Shown: positions 39,039 through 52,014 of the stretch, in pieces
Layout of the letters: every line of letters begins with the position of its first letter
Position numbering within the stretch: the stretch's first letter is position 1
From: Coriaria nepalensis
Lineage: Eukaryota > Streptophyta > Magnoliopsida > Cucurbitales > Coriariaceae
Reading direction: 5' to 3'
Length of the DNA: 64,000 nucleotides
Assembly: GCA_027186245.1 (NCBI GenBank)
Contig: CP114483.1
Location: forward strand, 12,544,220 to 12,608,219
Notes under the pieces: model-generated
Database searches by the model: none
What the model was told of the DNA's origin: nothing
The model's input: the letters and a program-made list of their open reading frames with translations, nothing else
Program-made: the position numbers and the translations under genes

Positions 39039-41978
39039 AAGGAATTCTATTTTCGCCCTTCAAACATGATTTTCTTACATAACTTGCAATTAATCTATTG
39101 AAGACAACAATGCATTCCTTTAGCCTTAAAAAGCATGTCATTCAGTCTTTTCATGTCATTAAATTGTTTGAAAGCACGTCGAACCAATTCTACGTTTGCA
39201 TTTAAAACACGACTTTCATTCATTACTTGCAAATGATCTACTGAAGAAAATTATGCATTTTTTTAGACTTAAAGTCGTATTATCGCGTCTCTTTTAGTCA
39301 TTAAATCATTCAATATCACTTCGTACGAAATTCGCAGTTTGAACATGACTTTCGTGCATTACTTGCCGTTGATCGATTCAAGGCAACAACGCATTTGTTT
39401 AGCCTTAAAATCATGTCATTGAGTCTCTTGTAGTCATGAAATCATTTTAATTAATCCGAACGAATTCTATTTTCGCCCTTCAAACATGATTTTCTTACAT
39501 AACTTCCAATTAATCTATTGAAGACAACAATGCATTCCTTTAGCCTTAAAAAGCATGTCACTCAGTCTTTTCATGTCATTAAATTGTTTGAAAGCACATC
39601 GAACCAATTATATGTCTGCATTTAAAACACTACTTTCATGCATAACTTGCAAACGATCTATTGAAGAAAACTATGCATTTTTTTAGCCTTAAAATCGTAT
39701 TATTGCGTCTCTTTTAGTCATTAAATCATTCAATATCACTTCGTACGAAATTCGCAGTTTAAACATGACTTTCGTGCATTACTTGCCGTTGATCGATTCA
39801 AGGCAACAACGCATTTGTTTAGCCTTAAAATCATGTCATTGAGTCTCTTTTAGTCATGAAATCATTTTAATTAATCCGAAGGAATTCTATTTTCGCCCTT
39901 CAAGCATGATTTTCTTACATAACTTGCAATTAATCAATTGAAGACAACAATGCATTCCTTTAGCCTTAAAAAGCGTGTCATTCAGTCTTTTCATGTCATT
40001 AAATTGTTTGAAAGCACTTCGAACCAATTATATGTCTGCATTTAAAACACTACTTTCATGCATAACTTGTAAATCATCTATTGAAGAAAACTATGCATTT
40101 TTTTAGCCTTAAAGTCGTATTATTGCGTCTCTTTTGGTCATTAAATCATTCAAAATCACTTCGTACGAAATTCGCAGTTTAAACATGACTTTCGTGCATT
40201 ACTTGCCGTTCATCGATTCAAGGCAACAACGCATTTGTTTAGCCTTAAAATCATGTCATTGAGTCTCTTGTAGTCATGAAATCATTTTAATTAATCCGAA
40301 GGAATTCTATTTTCGCCCTTCAAGCATGATTTTCTTACATAACTTGCAATTAATCAATTGAAGACAACAATGCATTCCTTTAGCCTTAAAAAGCGTGTCA
40401 TTCAGTCTTTTCATGTCATTAAATTGTTTGAAAGCACTTCGAACCAATTATATGTCTGCATTTAAAACACTACTTTCATGCATAACTTGTAAATCATCTA
40501 TTGAAGAAAACTATGCATTTTTTTAGCCTTAAAGTCGTATTATTGCGTCTCTTTTGGCCATTAAATCATTCAAAATCACTTCGTACGAAATTCGCAGTTT
40601 AAACATGACTTTCGTGCATTACTTGCCGTTCATCGATTCAAGGCAACAACGCATTTGTTTAGCCTTAAAATCATGTCATTGAGTCTCTTGTAGTCATGAA
40701 ATCATTTTAATTAATCCGAAGGAATTCTATTTTCGCCCTTCAAACATGATTTTCTTACATAACTTGCAATTAATCTATTGAAGACAACAATGCATTCCTT
40801 TAGCCTTAAAAAGCGTGTCATTCAGTCTTTTCATGTCATTAAATTGTTTGAAAGCACTTCGAACCAATTATATGTCTGCATTTAAAACACTACTTTCATG
40901 CATAACTTGTAAATCATCTATTGAAGAAAACTATGCATTTTTTTAGCCTTAAAGTCGTATTATTGCGTCTCTTTTGGCCATTAAATCATTCAAAATCACT
41001 TCGTACGAAATTCGCAGTTTAAACATGACTTTCGTGCATTACTTGCCGTTCATCGATTCAAGGCAACAACGCATTTGTTTAGCCTTAAAATCATGTCATT
41101 GAGTCTCTTGTAGTCATGAAATCATTTTAATTAATCCGAAGGAATTCTATTTTCGCCCTTCAAGCATGATTTTCTTACATAACTTGCAATTAATCAATTG
41201 AAGACAACAATGCATTCCTTTAGCCTTAAAAAGCGTGTCATTCAGTCTTTTCATGTCATTAAATTGTTTGAAAGCACTTCGAACCAATTATATGTCTGCA
41301 TTTAAAACACTACTTTCATGCATAACTTGTAAATCATCTATTGAAGAAAACTATGCATTTTTTTAGCCTTAAAGTCGTATTATTGCGTCTCTTTTGGTCA
41401 TTAAATCATTCAAAATCACTTCGTACGAAATTCGCAGTTTAAACATGACTTTCGTGCATTACTTGCCGTTCATCGATTCAAGGCAACAACGCATTTGTTT
41501 AGCCTTAAAATCATGTCATTGAGTCTCTTGTAGTCATGAAATCATTTTAATTAATTCGAACGAATTCTATTTTCGCCCTTCAAACATGATTTTCTTACAT
41601 AACTTGCAATTAATCTATTGAAGACAACAATGCATTCCTTTAGCCTTAAAAAGCATGTCACTCAGTCTTTTCATGTCATTAAATTGTTTGAAAGCACATC
41701 GAACCAATTACATGTCTGCATTTAAAACACTACTTTCATGCATAACTTGCAAATGATCTATTGAAGAAAACTATGCATTTTTTTAGCCTTAAAGTCGTAT
41801 TATTGTGTCTCTTTTGGTCATTAAATCATTCAAAATCACTTCATACGAAATTCGCAGTTTAAACATGACCTTCGTGCATTACTTGCCGTTGATCGATTCA
41901 AGGCAACAACGCATTTGTTTAGCCTTAAAATCATGTCATTGAGTCTCTTGTAGTCATGAAATCATTTTAATTAATCCG
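39039..41978 (+). repeat. Heptameric HOR, 2940-bp period, copy 1
   Basis: Matches the segment seven units further right. Markers include 'ttcattcattac' near 39216, 'aaaattatgc' near 39248, 'tattatcgcg' near 39281, 'cagtttgaac' near 39335, 'cttccaatt' near 39503 and 'ttttggcca' near 40551 and 40971. Differences noticed from copy 2 are near 39654 (aaacgatc), 39872, 41371, 41471 and 41711, increasing towards the right end. Confidence 0.9.
39780..41459 (+). repeat. Run of four near-identical 420-bp monomers
   Basis: Units at 39780, 40200, 40620 and 41040 all have 'ggaattc', 'gcgtgtcattc', 'cacttcg' and 'aacttgtaaatcatc'. Three have 'ttcaagcatg' and 'aatcaattg'; the third has 'ttcaaacatg' and 'aatctattg'. 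Adjacent units are alike, unlike the alternating types elsewhere, which points to single-unit amplification. Confidence 0.88.
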
Positions 41979-44918
41979 AAGGAATTCTATTTTCGCCCTT
42001 CAAACATGATTTTCTTACATAACTTGCAATTAATCTATTGAAGACAACAATGCATTCCTTTAGCCTTAAAAAGCATGTCATTCAGTCTTTTCATGTCATT
42101 AAATTGTTTGAAAGCACGTCGAACCAATTCTACGTTTGCATTTAAAACACGACTTTCATTCATTACTTGCAAATGATCTACTGAAGAAAATTATGCATTT
42201 TTTTAGACTTAAAGTCGTATTATCGCGTCTCTTTTAGTCATTAAATCATTCAATATCACTTCGTACGAAATTCGCAGTTTGAACATGACTTTCGTGCATT
42301 ACTTGCCGTTGATCGATTCAAGGCAACAACGCATTTGTTTAGCCTTAAAATCATGTCATTGAGTCTCTTGTAGTCATGAAATCATTTTAATTAATCCGAA
42401 CGAATTCTATTTTCGCCCTTCAAACATGATTTTCTTACATAACTTCCAATTAATCTATTGAAGACAACAATGCATTCCTTTAGCCTTAAAAAGCATGTCA
42501 CTCAGTCTTTTCATGTCATTAAATTGTTTGAAAGCACATCGAACCAATTATATGTCTGCATTTAAAACACTACTTTCATGCATAACTTGCAAATGATCTA
42601 TTGAAGAAAACTATGCATTTTTTTAGCCTTAAAATCGTATTATTGCGTCTCTTTTAGTCATTAAATCATTCAATATCACTTCGTACGAAATTCGCAGTTT
42701 AAACATGACTTTCGTGCATTACTTGCCGTTGATCGATTCAAGGCAACAACGCATTTGTTTAGCCTTAAAATCATGTCATTGAGTCTCTTTTAGTCATGAA
42801 ATCATTTTAATCAATCCGAAGGAATTCTATTTTCGCCCTTCAAGCATGATTTTCTTACATAACTTGCAATTAATCAATTGAAGACAACAATGCATTCCTT
42901 TAGCCTTAAAAAGCGTGTCATTCAGTCTTTTCATGTCATTAAATTGTTTGAAAGCACTTCGAACCAATTATATGTCTGCATTTAAAACACTACTTTCATG
43001 CATAACTTGTAAATCATCTATTGAAGAAAACTATGCATTTTTTTAGCCTTAAAGTCGTATTATTGCGTCTCTTTTGGTCATTAAATCATTCAAAATCACT
43101 TCGTACGAAATTCGCAGTTTAAACATGACTTTCGTGCATTACTTGCCGTTCATCGATTCAAGGCAACAACGCATTTGTTTAGCCTTAAAATCATGTCATT
43201 GAGTCTCTTGTAGTCATGAAATCATTTTAATTAATCCGAAGGAATTCTATTTTCGCCCTTCAAGCATGATTTTCTTACATAACTTGCAATTAATCAATTG
43301 AAGACAACAATGCATTCCTTTAGCCTTAAAAAGCGTGTCATTCAGTCTTTTCATGTCATTAAATTGTTTGAAAGCACTTCGAACCAATTATATGTCTGCA
43401 TTTAAAACACTACTTTCATGCATAACTTGTAAATCATCTATTGAAGAAAACTATGCATTTTTTTAGCCTTAAAGTCGTATTATTGCGTCTCTTTTGGCCA
43501 TTAAATCATTCAAAATCACTTCGTACGAAATTCGCAGTTTAAACATGACTTTCGTGCATTACTTGCCGTTCATCGATTCAAGGCAACAACGCATTTGTTT
43601 AGCCTTAAAATCATGTCATTGAGTCTCTTGTAGTCATGAAATCATTTTAATTAATCCGAAGGAATTCTATTTTCGCCCTTCAAACATGATTTTCTTACAT
43701 AACTTGCAATTAATCTATTGAAGACAACAATGCATTCCTTTAGCCTTAAAAAGCGTGTCATTCAGTCTTTTCATGTCATTAAATTGTTTGAAAGCACTTC
43801 GAACCAATTATATGTCTGCATTTAAAACACTACTTTCATGCATAACTTGTAAATCATCTATTGAAGAAAACTATGCATTTTTTTAGCCTTAAAGTCGTAT
43901 TATTGCGTCTCTTTTGGCCATTAAATCATTCAAAATCACTTCGTACGAAATTCGCAGTTTAAACATGACTTTCGTGCATTACTTGCCGTTCATCGATTCA
44001 AGGCAACAACGCATTTGTTTAGCCTTAAAATCATGTCATTGAGTCTCTTGTAGTCATGAAATCATTTTAATTAATCCGAAGGAATTCTATTTTCGCCCTT
44101 CAAGCATGATTTTCTTACATAACTTGCAATTAATCAATTGAAGACAACAATGCATTCCTTTAGCCTTAAAAAGCGTGTCATTCAGTCTTTTCATGTCATT
44201 AAATTGTTTGAAAGCACTTCGAACCAATTATATGTCTGCATTTAAAACACTACTTTCATGCATAACTTGTAAATCATCTATTGAAGAAAACTATGCATTT
44301 TTTTAGCCTTCAAGTCGTATTATTGCGTCTCTTTTGGTCATTAAATCATTCAAAATCACTTCGTACGAAATTCGCAGTTTAAACATGACTTTCGTGCATT
44401 ACTTGCCGTTGATCGATTCAAGGCAACAACGCATTTGTTTAGCCTTAAAATCATGTCATTGAGTCTCTTGTAGTCATGAAATCATTTTAATTAATTCGAA
44501 CGAATTCTATTTTCGCCCTTCAAACATGATTTTCTTACATAACTTGCAATTAATCTATTGAAGACAACAATGCATTCCTTTAGCCTTAAAAAGCATGTCA
44601 CTCAGTCTTTTCATGTCATTAAATTGTTTGAAAGCACATCGAACCAATTATATGTCTGCATTTAAAACACTACTTTCATGCATAACTTGCAAATGATCTA
44701 TTGAAGAAAACTATGCATTTTTTTAGCCTTAAAGTCGTATTATTGCGTCTCTTTTGGTCATTAAATCATTCAAAATCACTTCGTACGAAATTCGCAGTTT
44801 AAACATGACCTTCGTGTATTACTTGCCGTGGATCGATTCAAGGCAACAACGCATTTGTTTAGCCTTAAAATCATGTCATTGAGTCTCTTGTAGTCATGAA
44901 ATCATTTTAATTAATCCG
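41979..44918 (+). repeat. Heptameric HOR, 2940-bp period, copy 2
   Basis: Second copy, with private 'ttaatcaatccg' near 42810, 'cttcaagtcg' at 44311, 'gttgatcg' at 44411 and 'cgtgtatt' near 44815. It contains the same four-unit monomer run as copy 1, so the run was made before the heptamer was duplicated. Confidence 0.9.
42720..44399 (+). repeat. Second run of four near-identical 420-bp monomers
   Basis: Counterpart of the run at 39780-41459, carried along by the heptamer duplication; unit starts are 42720, 43140, 43560 and 43980. Confidence 0.88.
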
Positions 44919-44969
44919 AACGAATTCTATTTTCGCCCTTCAAACATGATTTTCTTACATAACTTGCAA

Positions 44970-46625
44970 TTAATCTATTGAAGACAACAATGCATTCCTT
45001 TAGCCTTAAAAAGCATGTCATTCAGTCTTTTCATGTCATTAAATTGTTTGAAAGCACGTCGAACCAATTCTACGTTTGCATTTAAAACACGACTTTCATG
45101 CATTACTTGCAAATGATCTACTGAAGAAAACTATGCATTTTTTTAGACTTAAAGTCGTATTATTGCGTCTCTTTTGGTCATTAAATCATTCAATATCACT
45201 TCGTACGAAATTCGCAGTTTAAACATGACTTTCGTGCATTACTTGCCGTTGATCGATTCAAGGCAACAACGCATTTGTTTAGCCTTAAAATCATGTCATT
45301 GAGTCTCTTGTAGTCATGAAATCATTTTAATTAATCCGAACGAATTCTATTTTCGCCCTTCAAACTTGATTTTCTTACATAACTTCCAGTTAATCTATTG
45401 AAGACAACAATGCATTCCTTTAGCCTTAAAAAGCATGTCACTCAGTCTTTTCATGTCATTAAATTGTTTGAAAGCACATCGAACCAATTATATGTCTGCA
45501 TTTAAAACACTACGTTCATGCATAACTTGCAAATGATCTATTGAAGAAAACTATGCATTTTTTTAGCCTTAAAGTCGTATTATTGCGTCTCTTTTGGTCA
45601 TTAAATCATTCAAAATCACTTCGTACGAAATTCGCAGTTTAAACATGACTTTCGTGCATTACTTGCCGTTGATCGATTCAAGGCAACAACGCATTTGTTT
45701 AGCCTTAAAATCATGTCATTGAGTCTCTTGTAGTCATGAAATCATTTTAATTAATCCGAACGAATTCTATTTTCGCCCTTCAAACTTGATTTTCTTACAT
45801 AACTTCCAGTTAATCTATTGAAGACAACAATGCATTCCTTTAGCCTTAAAAAGCATGTCATTCAGTCTTTTCATGTCATTAAATTGTTTGAAAGCACGTC
45901 GAACCAATTCTACGTTTGCATTTAAAACACGACTTTCATGCATTACTTGCAAATGATCTACTGAAGAAAACTATGCATTTTTTTAGACTTAAAGTCGTAT
46001 TATTGCGTCTCTTTTGGTCATTAAATCATTCAATATCACTTCGTACGAAATTCGCAGTTTAAACATGACTTTCGTGCATTACTTGCCGTTGATCGATTCA
46101 AGGCAACAACGCATTTGTTTAGCCTTAAAATCATGTCATTGAGTCTCTTGTAGTCATGAAATCATTTTAATTAATCCGAACGAATTCTATTTTCGCCCTT
46201 CAAACTTGATTTTCTTACATAACTTCCAGTTAATCTATTGAAGACAACAATGCATTCCTTTAGCCTTAAAAAGCATGTCACTCAGTCTTTTCATGTCATT
46301 AAATTGTTTGAAAGCACATCGAACCAATTATATGTCTGCATTTAAAACACTACGTTCATGCATAACTTGCAAATGATCTATTGAAGAAAACTATGCATTT
46401 TTTTAGCCTTAAAGTCGTATTATTGCGTCTCTTTTGGTCATTAAATCATTCAAAATCACTTCGTACGAAATTCGCAGTTTAAACATGACTTTCGTGCATT
46501 ACTTGCCGTTGATCGATTCAAGGCAACAACGCATTTGTTTAGCCTTAAAATCATGTCATTGAGTCTCTTGTAGTCATGAAATCATTTTAATTAATCCGAA
46601 CGAATTCTATTTTCGCCCTTCAAAC
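44970..46625 (+). repeat. Dimeric HOR, 840 bp, about two copies
   Basis: 44970-45785 matches 45810-46625 at an 840-bp offset. Alternating unit types differ by 'cacgtcg/ttctacg/C2' against 'cacatcg/ttatatg/ctacgttcatg'. Three consecutive A/B joins (45366, 45786, 46206) share 'caaacttgat' and 'cttccagtt', not seen elsewhere. Confidence 0.85.
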
Positions 46626-49019
46626 ATGATTTTCTTACATAACTTGCAATTAATCTATTGAAGACAACAATGCATTCCTTTAGCCTTAAAAAGCATGTCA
46701 ATCAGTCTTTTCATGTCATTAAATTGTTTGAAAGCACTTCGAACCAATTATATGTCTGCATTTAAAACACTACTTTCATGCATAACTTTTAAATCATCTA
46801 TTGAAGAAAACTATGCATTTTTTTAGCCTTAAAGTCGTATTATTGCGTCTCTTTTGGTCATTAAATCATTCAAAATCACTTCGTACGAAATTCGCAGTTT
46901 AAACATGACTTTCGTGCATAACTTGCCGTTCATCGATTCAAGGAAACAACGCATTTGTTTAGCCTTAAAATCATGTCATTGAGTCTCTTGTAGTCATGAA
47001 ATCATTTTAATTAATCCGAACGAATTCTATTTTCGCCCTTCAAACATGATTTTCTTACATAACTTCCAATTAATCTATTGAAGACAACAATGCATTCCTT
47101 TAGCCTTAAAAAGCATGTCGTTCAGTCTTTTCATGTAATTAAATAGTTTGAAAGCACATCGAACCAATTATATGTCTGCATTTAAAACACTACTTTCATG
47201 CATAACTTTTAAATGATCTATTGAAGAAAACTATGCATTTTTTTAGCCTTAAAGTCGTAGTATCGCGTCTCTTTTGGTCATTAAATCATTCAAAATCACT
47301 TCGTACGAAATTCGCAGTTTAAACATGACTTTCGTGCATTACTTGCCGTTGATCGATTCAAGGCAACAACGCATTTGTTTAGCCTTAAAATCATGTCATT
47401 GAGTCTCTTGTAGTCATGAAATCATTTTAATTAATCCGAACGAATTCTATTTTCGCCCTTCAAACATGATTTTCTTACATAACTTGCAATTAATCTATTG
47501 AAGACAACAATGCATTCCTTTAGCCTTAAAAAGCATGTCAATCAGTCTTTTCATGTCATTAAATTGTTTGAAAGCACTTCGAACCAATTATATGTCTGCA
47601 TTTAAAACACTACTTTCATGCATAACTTTTAAATCATCTATTGAAGAAAACTATGCATTTTTTTAGCCTTAAAGTCGTATTATTGCGTCTCTTTTGGTCA
47701 TTAAATCATTCAAAATCACTTCGTACGAAATTCGCAGTTTAAACATGACTTTCGTGCATAACTTGCCATTCATCGATTCAAGGAAACAACGCATTTGTTT
47801 AGCCTTAAAATCATGTCATTGAGTCTCTTGTAGTCTTGAAATCATTTTAATTAATCCGAACGAATTCTATTTTCGCCCTTCAAACATGATTTTCTTACAT
47901 AACTTCCAATTAATCTATTGAAGACAACAATGCATTCCTTTAGCCTTAAAAAGCATGTCATTCAGTCTTTTCATGTAATTAAATAGTTTGAAAGCACATC
48001 GAACCAATTATATGTCTGCATTTAAAACACTACTTTCATGCATAACTTTTAAATGATCTATTGAAGAAAACTATGCATTTTTTTAGCCTTAAAGTCGTAG
48101 TATCGCGTCTCTTTTGGTCATTAAATCATTCAAAATCACTTCGTACGAAATTCGCAGTTTAAACATGACTTTCGTGCATTACTTGCCGTTGATCGATTCA
48201 AGGCAACAACGCATTTGTTTAGCCTTAAAATCATGTCATTGAGTCTCTTGTAGTCATGAAATCATTTTAATTAATCCGAACGAATTCTATTTTCGCCCTT
48301 CAAACATGATTTTCTTACATAACTTGCAATTAATCTATTGAAGACAACAATGCATTCCTTTAGCCTTAAAAAGCATGTCAATCAGTCTTTTCATGTCATT
48401 AAATTGTTTGAAAGCACTTCGAACCAATTATATGTCTGCATTTAAAACACTACTTTCATGCATAACTTTTAAATCATCTATTGAAGAAAACTATGCATTT
48501 TTTTAGCCTTAAAGTCGTATTATTGCGTCTCTTTTGGTCATTAAATCATTCAAAATCACTTCGTACGAAATTCGCAGTTTAAACATGACTTTCGTGCATA
48601 ACTTGCCATTCATCGATTCAAGGAAACAACGCATTTGTTTAGCCTTAAAATCATGTCATTGAGTCTCTTGTAGTCTTGAAATCATTTTAATTAATCCGAA
48701 CGAATTCTATTTTCGCCCTTCAAACATGATTTTCTTACATAACTTCCAATTAATCTATTGAAGACAACAATGCATTCCTTTAGCCTTAAAAAGCATGTCA
48801 TTCAGTCTTTTCATGTAATTAAATAGTTTGAAAGCACATCGAACCAATTATATGTCTGCATTTAAAACACTACTTTCATGCATAACTTTTAAATGATCTA
48901 TTGAAGAAAACTATGCATTTTTTTAGCCTTAAAGTCGTAGTATCGCGTCTCTTTTGGTCATTAAATCATTCAAAATCACTCCGTACGAAATTCGCAGTTT
49001 AAAGATGACTTTCGTGCAT
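46500..49019 (+). repeat. Dimeric HOR, 840 bp, three copies
   Basis: Copies start at 46500, 47340 and 48180. Each pairs a unit with 'gtcaatcag' and 'aacttttaaatcatc' with one having 'aaggaaacaac', 'cttccaatt', 'gtaattaaatag' and 'tagtatcgcg'. Copies 2 and 3 share 'cttgccatt' and 'gtcttgaaatc' against copy 1, so they are the most recent pair. The last copy ends with private 'actccgtacg' and 'aaagatgac'. Confidence 0.9.
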
Positions 49020-49860
49020 AACTTGCCATTCATCGATTCAAGGCAACAACGCATTTGTTTAGCCTTAAAATCATGTCATTGAGTCTCTTGTAGTCATGAA
49101 ATCATTTTAATTAATCCGAACGAATTCTATTTTCGCCCTTCAAACATGATTTTCTTACATAACTTGCAATTAATCTATTGAAGACAACAATGCATTCCTT
49201 TAGCCTTAAAAAGCATGTCATTCAGTCTTTTCATGTCATTAAATTGTTTGAAAGCACGTCGAACCAATTCTACGTTTGCATTTAAAACACGACTTTCATG
49301 CATAACTTGCAAATGATCTATTGAAGAAAACTATGCATTTTTTTAGCCTTAAAATCGTATTATTGTGTCTCTTTTGGTCATTAAATCATTCAAAATCACT
49401 TCGTACGAAATTCACAGTTTAAACATGACTTTCGTGCATTACTTGCCGTTCATCGATTCAAGGCAACAACGCATTTGTTTAGCCTTAAAATCATGTCATT
49501 GAGTCTCTTGTAGGCATGAAATCATTTTAATTAATCCGAACGAATTCTATTTTCGCCCTTCAAACATGATTTTCTTACATAACTTGCAATTAATCTATTG
49601 AAGACAACAATGCATTCCTTTAGCCTTAAAAAGCATGTCACTCAGTCTTTTCATGTCATTAAATTGTTTGAGAGCACATCGAACCAATTATATGTCTGCA
49701 TTTAAAACACTACTTTCATGCATAACTTGCAAATGATCTATTGAAGAAAACTATGCATTTTTTTAGCCTTAAAGTCGTATTATTGCGGCTCTTTTGGTCA
49801 TTAAATCATTCAAAATCACTTCGTACGAAATTCACAGTTTAAACATGACTTTCGTGCATT

Positions 49861-51390
49861 ACTTGCCGTTCATCGATTCAAGGCAACAACGCATTTGTTT
49901 AGCCTTAAAATCATGTCATTGAGTCTCTTGTAGTCATGAAATCATTTTAATTAATCCGAACGAATTCGATTTTCGCCCTTCAAACATGATTTTCTTACAT
50001 AACTTGCAATTAATCTATTGAAGACAACAATGCATTCCTTTAGCCTTAAAAAGCATGTCATTCAGTCTTTTCATGTCATTAAATTGTTTGAAAGCACGTC
50101 GAACCAATTCTACGATTGCATTTAAAACACGACTTTCATGCATTACTTGCAAATGATCTACTGAAGAAAACTATGCATTTTTTTAGACTTAAAGTCCTAT
50201 TATTGCGTCTCTTTTAGTCATTAAATCATTCAATATCACTTCGTACGAAATTCGCAGTTTTAACATGACTTTCGTGCATTACTTGCCGTTGATCGATTCA
50301 AGGCAACAACGCATTTGTTTAGCCTTAAAATCATGTCATTGAGTCTCTTGTAGTCATGAAATCATTTTAATTAATCCGAACGAATTCTATTTTCGCCCTT
50401 CAAACATGATTTTCTTACATAACTTGCAATTAATCTATTGAAGACAACAATGCATTCCTTTTGCCTTAAAAAGCATGTCACTCAGTCTTTTCATGTCATT
50501 AAATTGTTTGAAAGCACATCGAACCAATTACATGTGTGCATTTAAAACACTACTTTCATGCATAACTTGCAAATGATCTATTGAAGAAAACTATGCATTT
50601 TTTTAGCCTTAAAGTCGTATTATTGCGTCTCTCTTGGTCATTAAATCATTCAAAATCACTTCGTACGAAATTCGCAGTTTAAACATGACTTTCGTGCATT
50701 ACTTGCCGTTGATCGATTCAAGGCAACAACGCATTTTTTTAGCCTTAAAATCATGTCATTGAGTCTCTTGTAGTCATGAAATCATTTTAATTAATCCGAA
50801 CGAATTCTATTTTCGCCCTTCAAACATGATTTTCTTACATAACTTGCAATTAATCTATTGAAGACAACAATGCATTCCTTTAGCCTTAAAAAGCATGTCA
50901 CTCAGTCTTTTCATGTCATTAAATTGTTTGAAAGCACATCGAACCAATTATATGTCTGCATTTAAAACACCACTTTCATGCATAACTTGCAAATGATCTA
51001 TTGAAGAAAACTATGCATTTTTTTAGCCTTAAAGTCGTATTACTGCGTCTCTTTTGGTCATTAAATCATTCAAAATCACTTCGTACGAAATTCGCAGTTT
51101 AAACATGACTTTCGTGCATTACTTGCCGTTGATCGATTCAAGGCAACAACGCATTTGTTTAGCCCTAAAATCATGTCATTGAGTCTCTTGTAGTCATGAA
51201 ATCATTTTAATTAATCCGAACGAATTCTATTTTCGCCCTTCAAACATGATTTTCTTACATAACTTGCAATTAATCTATTGAAGACAACAATGCATTCCTT
51301 TAGCCTTAAAAAGCATGTCACTCAGTCTTTTCATGTCATTAAATTGTTTGAAAGCACATCGAACCAATTACATGTGTGCATTTAAAACAC
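49861..51390 (+). repeat. Segment repeated ten units apart, left copy
   Basis: Matches 54061-55590 at an offset of 4200 bp, sharing 'gaattcgat' near 49963, 'ctacgattgc' near 50110, 'gttttaacatg' near 50257, 'catgtgtgc' near 50531 and 'ttactgcg' near 51040. Several differences (50196, 50462, 50632, 50737, 50971, 51165) suggest some age. The copies are not adjacent. Confidence 0.85.
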
Positions 51391-52014
51391 GACTTTCATG
51401 CATAACTTGCAAATGATCTATTAAAGAAAACTATGCATTTTTTTTGCCTTAAAATCGTATTATTGCGTCTCTTTTGGTCATTAAATCATTCAATATCACT
51501 TCGTACGAAATTCGCAGTTTAAACATGACTTTCGTGCATTACTTGCCGTTGATCGATTCAAGGCAACAACGCATTTGTTTAGCCTTAAAATCATGTCATT
51601 GAGTCTCTTGTAGTCATGAAATCATTTTAATTAATCCGAACGAATTCTATTTTCGGCCTTCAAACATGATTTTCTTACATAACTTGCAATTAATCTATTG
51701 AAGACAACAATGCATTCCTTTAGCCTTAAAAAGCATGTCATTCAGTCTTTTCATGTCATTAAATTGTTTGAAAGCACGTCGAACCAATTCTACGTTTGCA
51801 TTTAAAACACGACTTTCATGCATAACTTGCAAATGATCTAGTGAAGAAAACTATGCATTTTTTTAGCCTTAAAATCGTATTATTGCGTCTCTTTTGGTCA
51901 TTAAATCATTCAATATCACTTCGTACGAAATTCGCAGTTTAAACATGACTTTCGTGCATTACTTCCCGTTGATCGATTCAAGGCAACAACGCATTTGTTT
52001 AGGCTTAAAATCAT

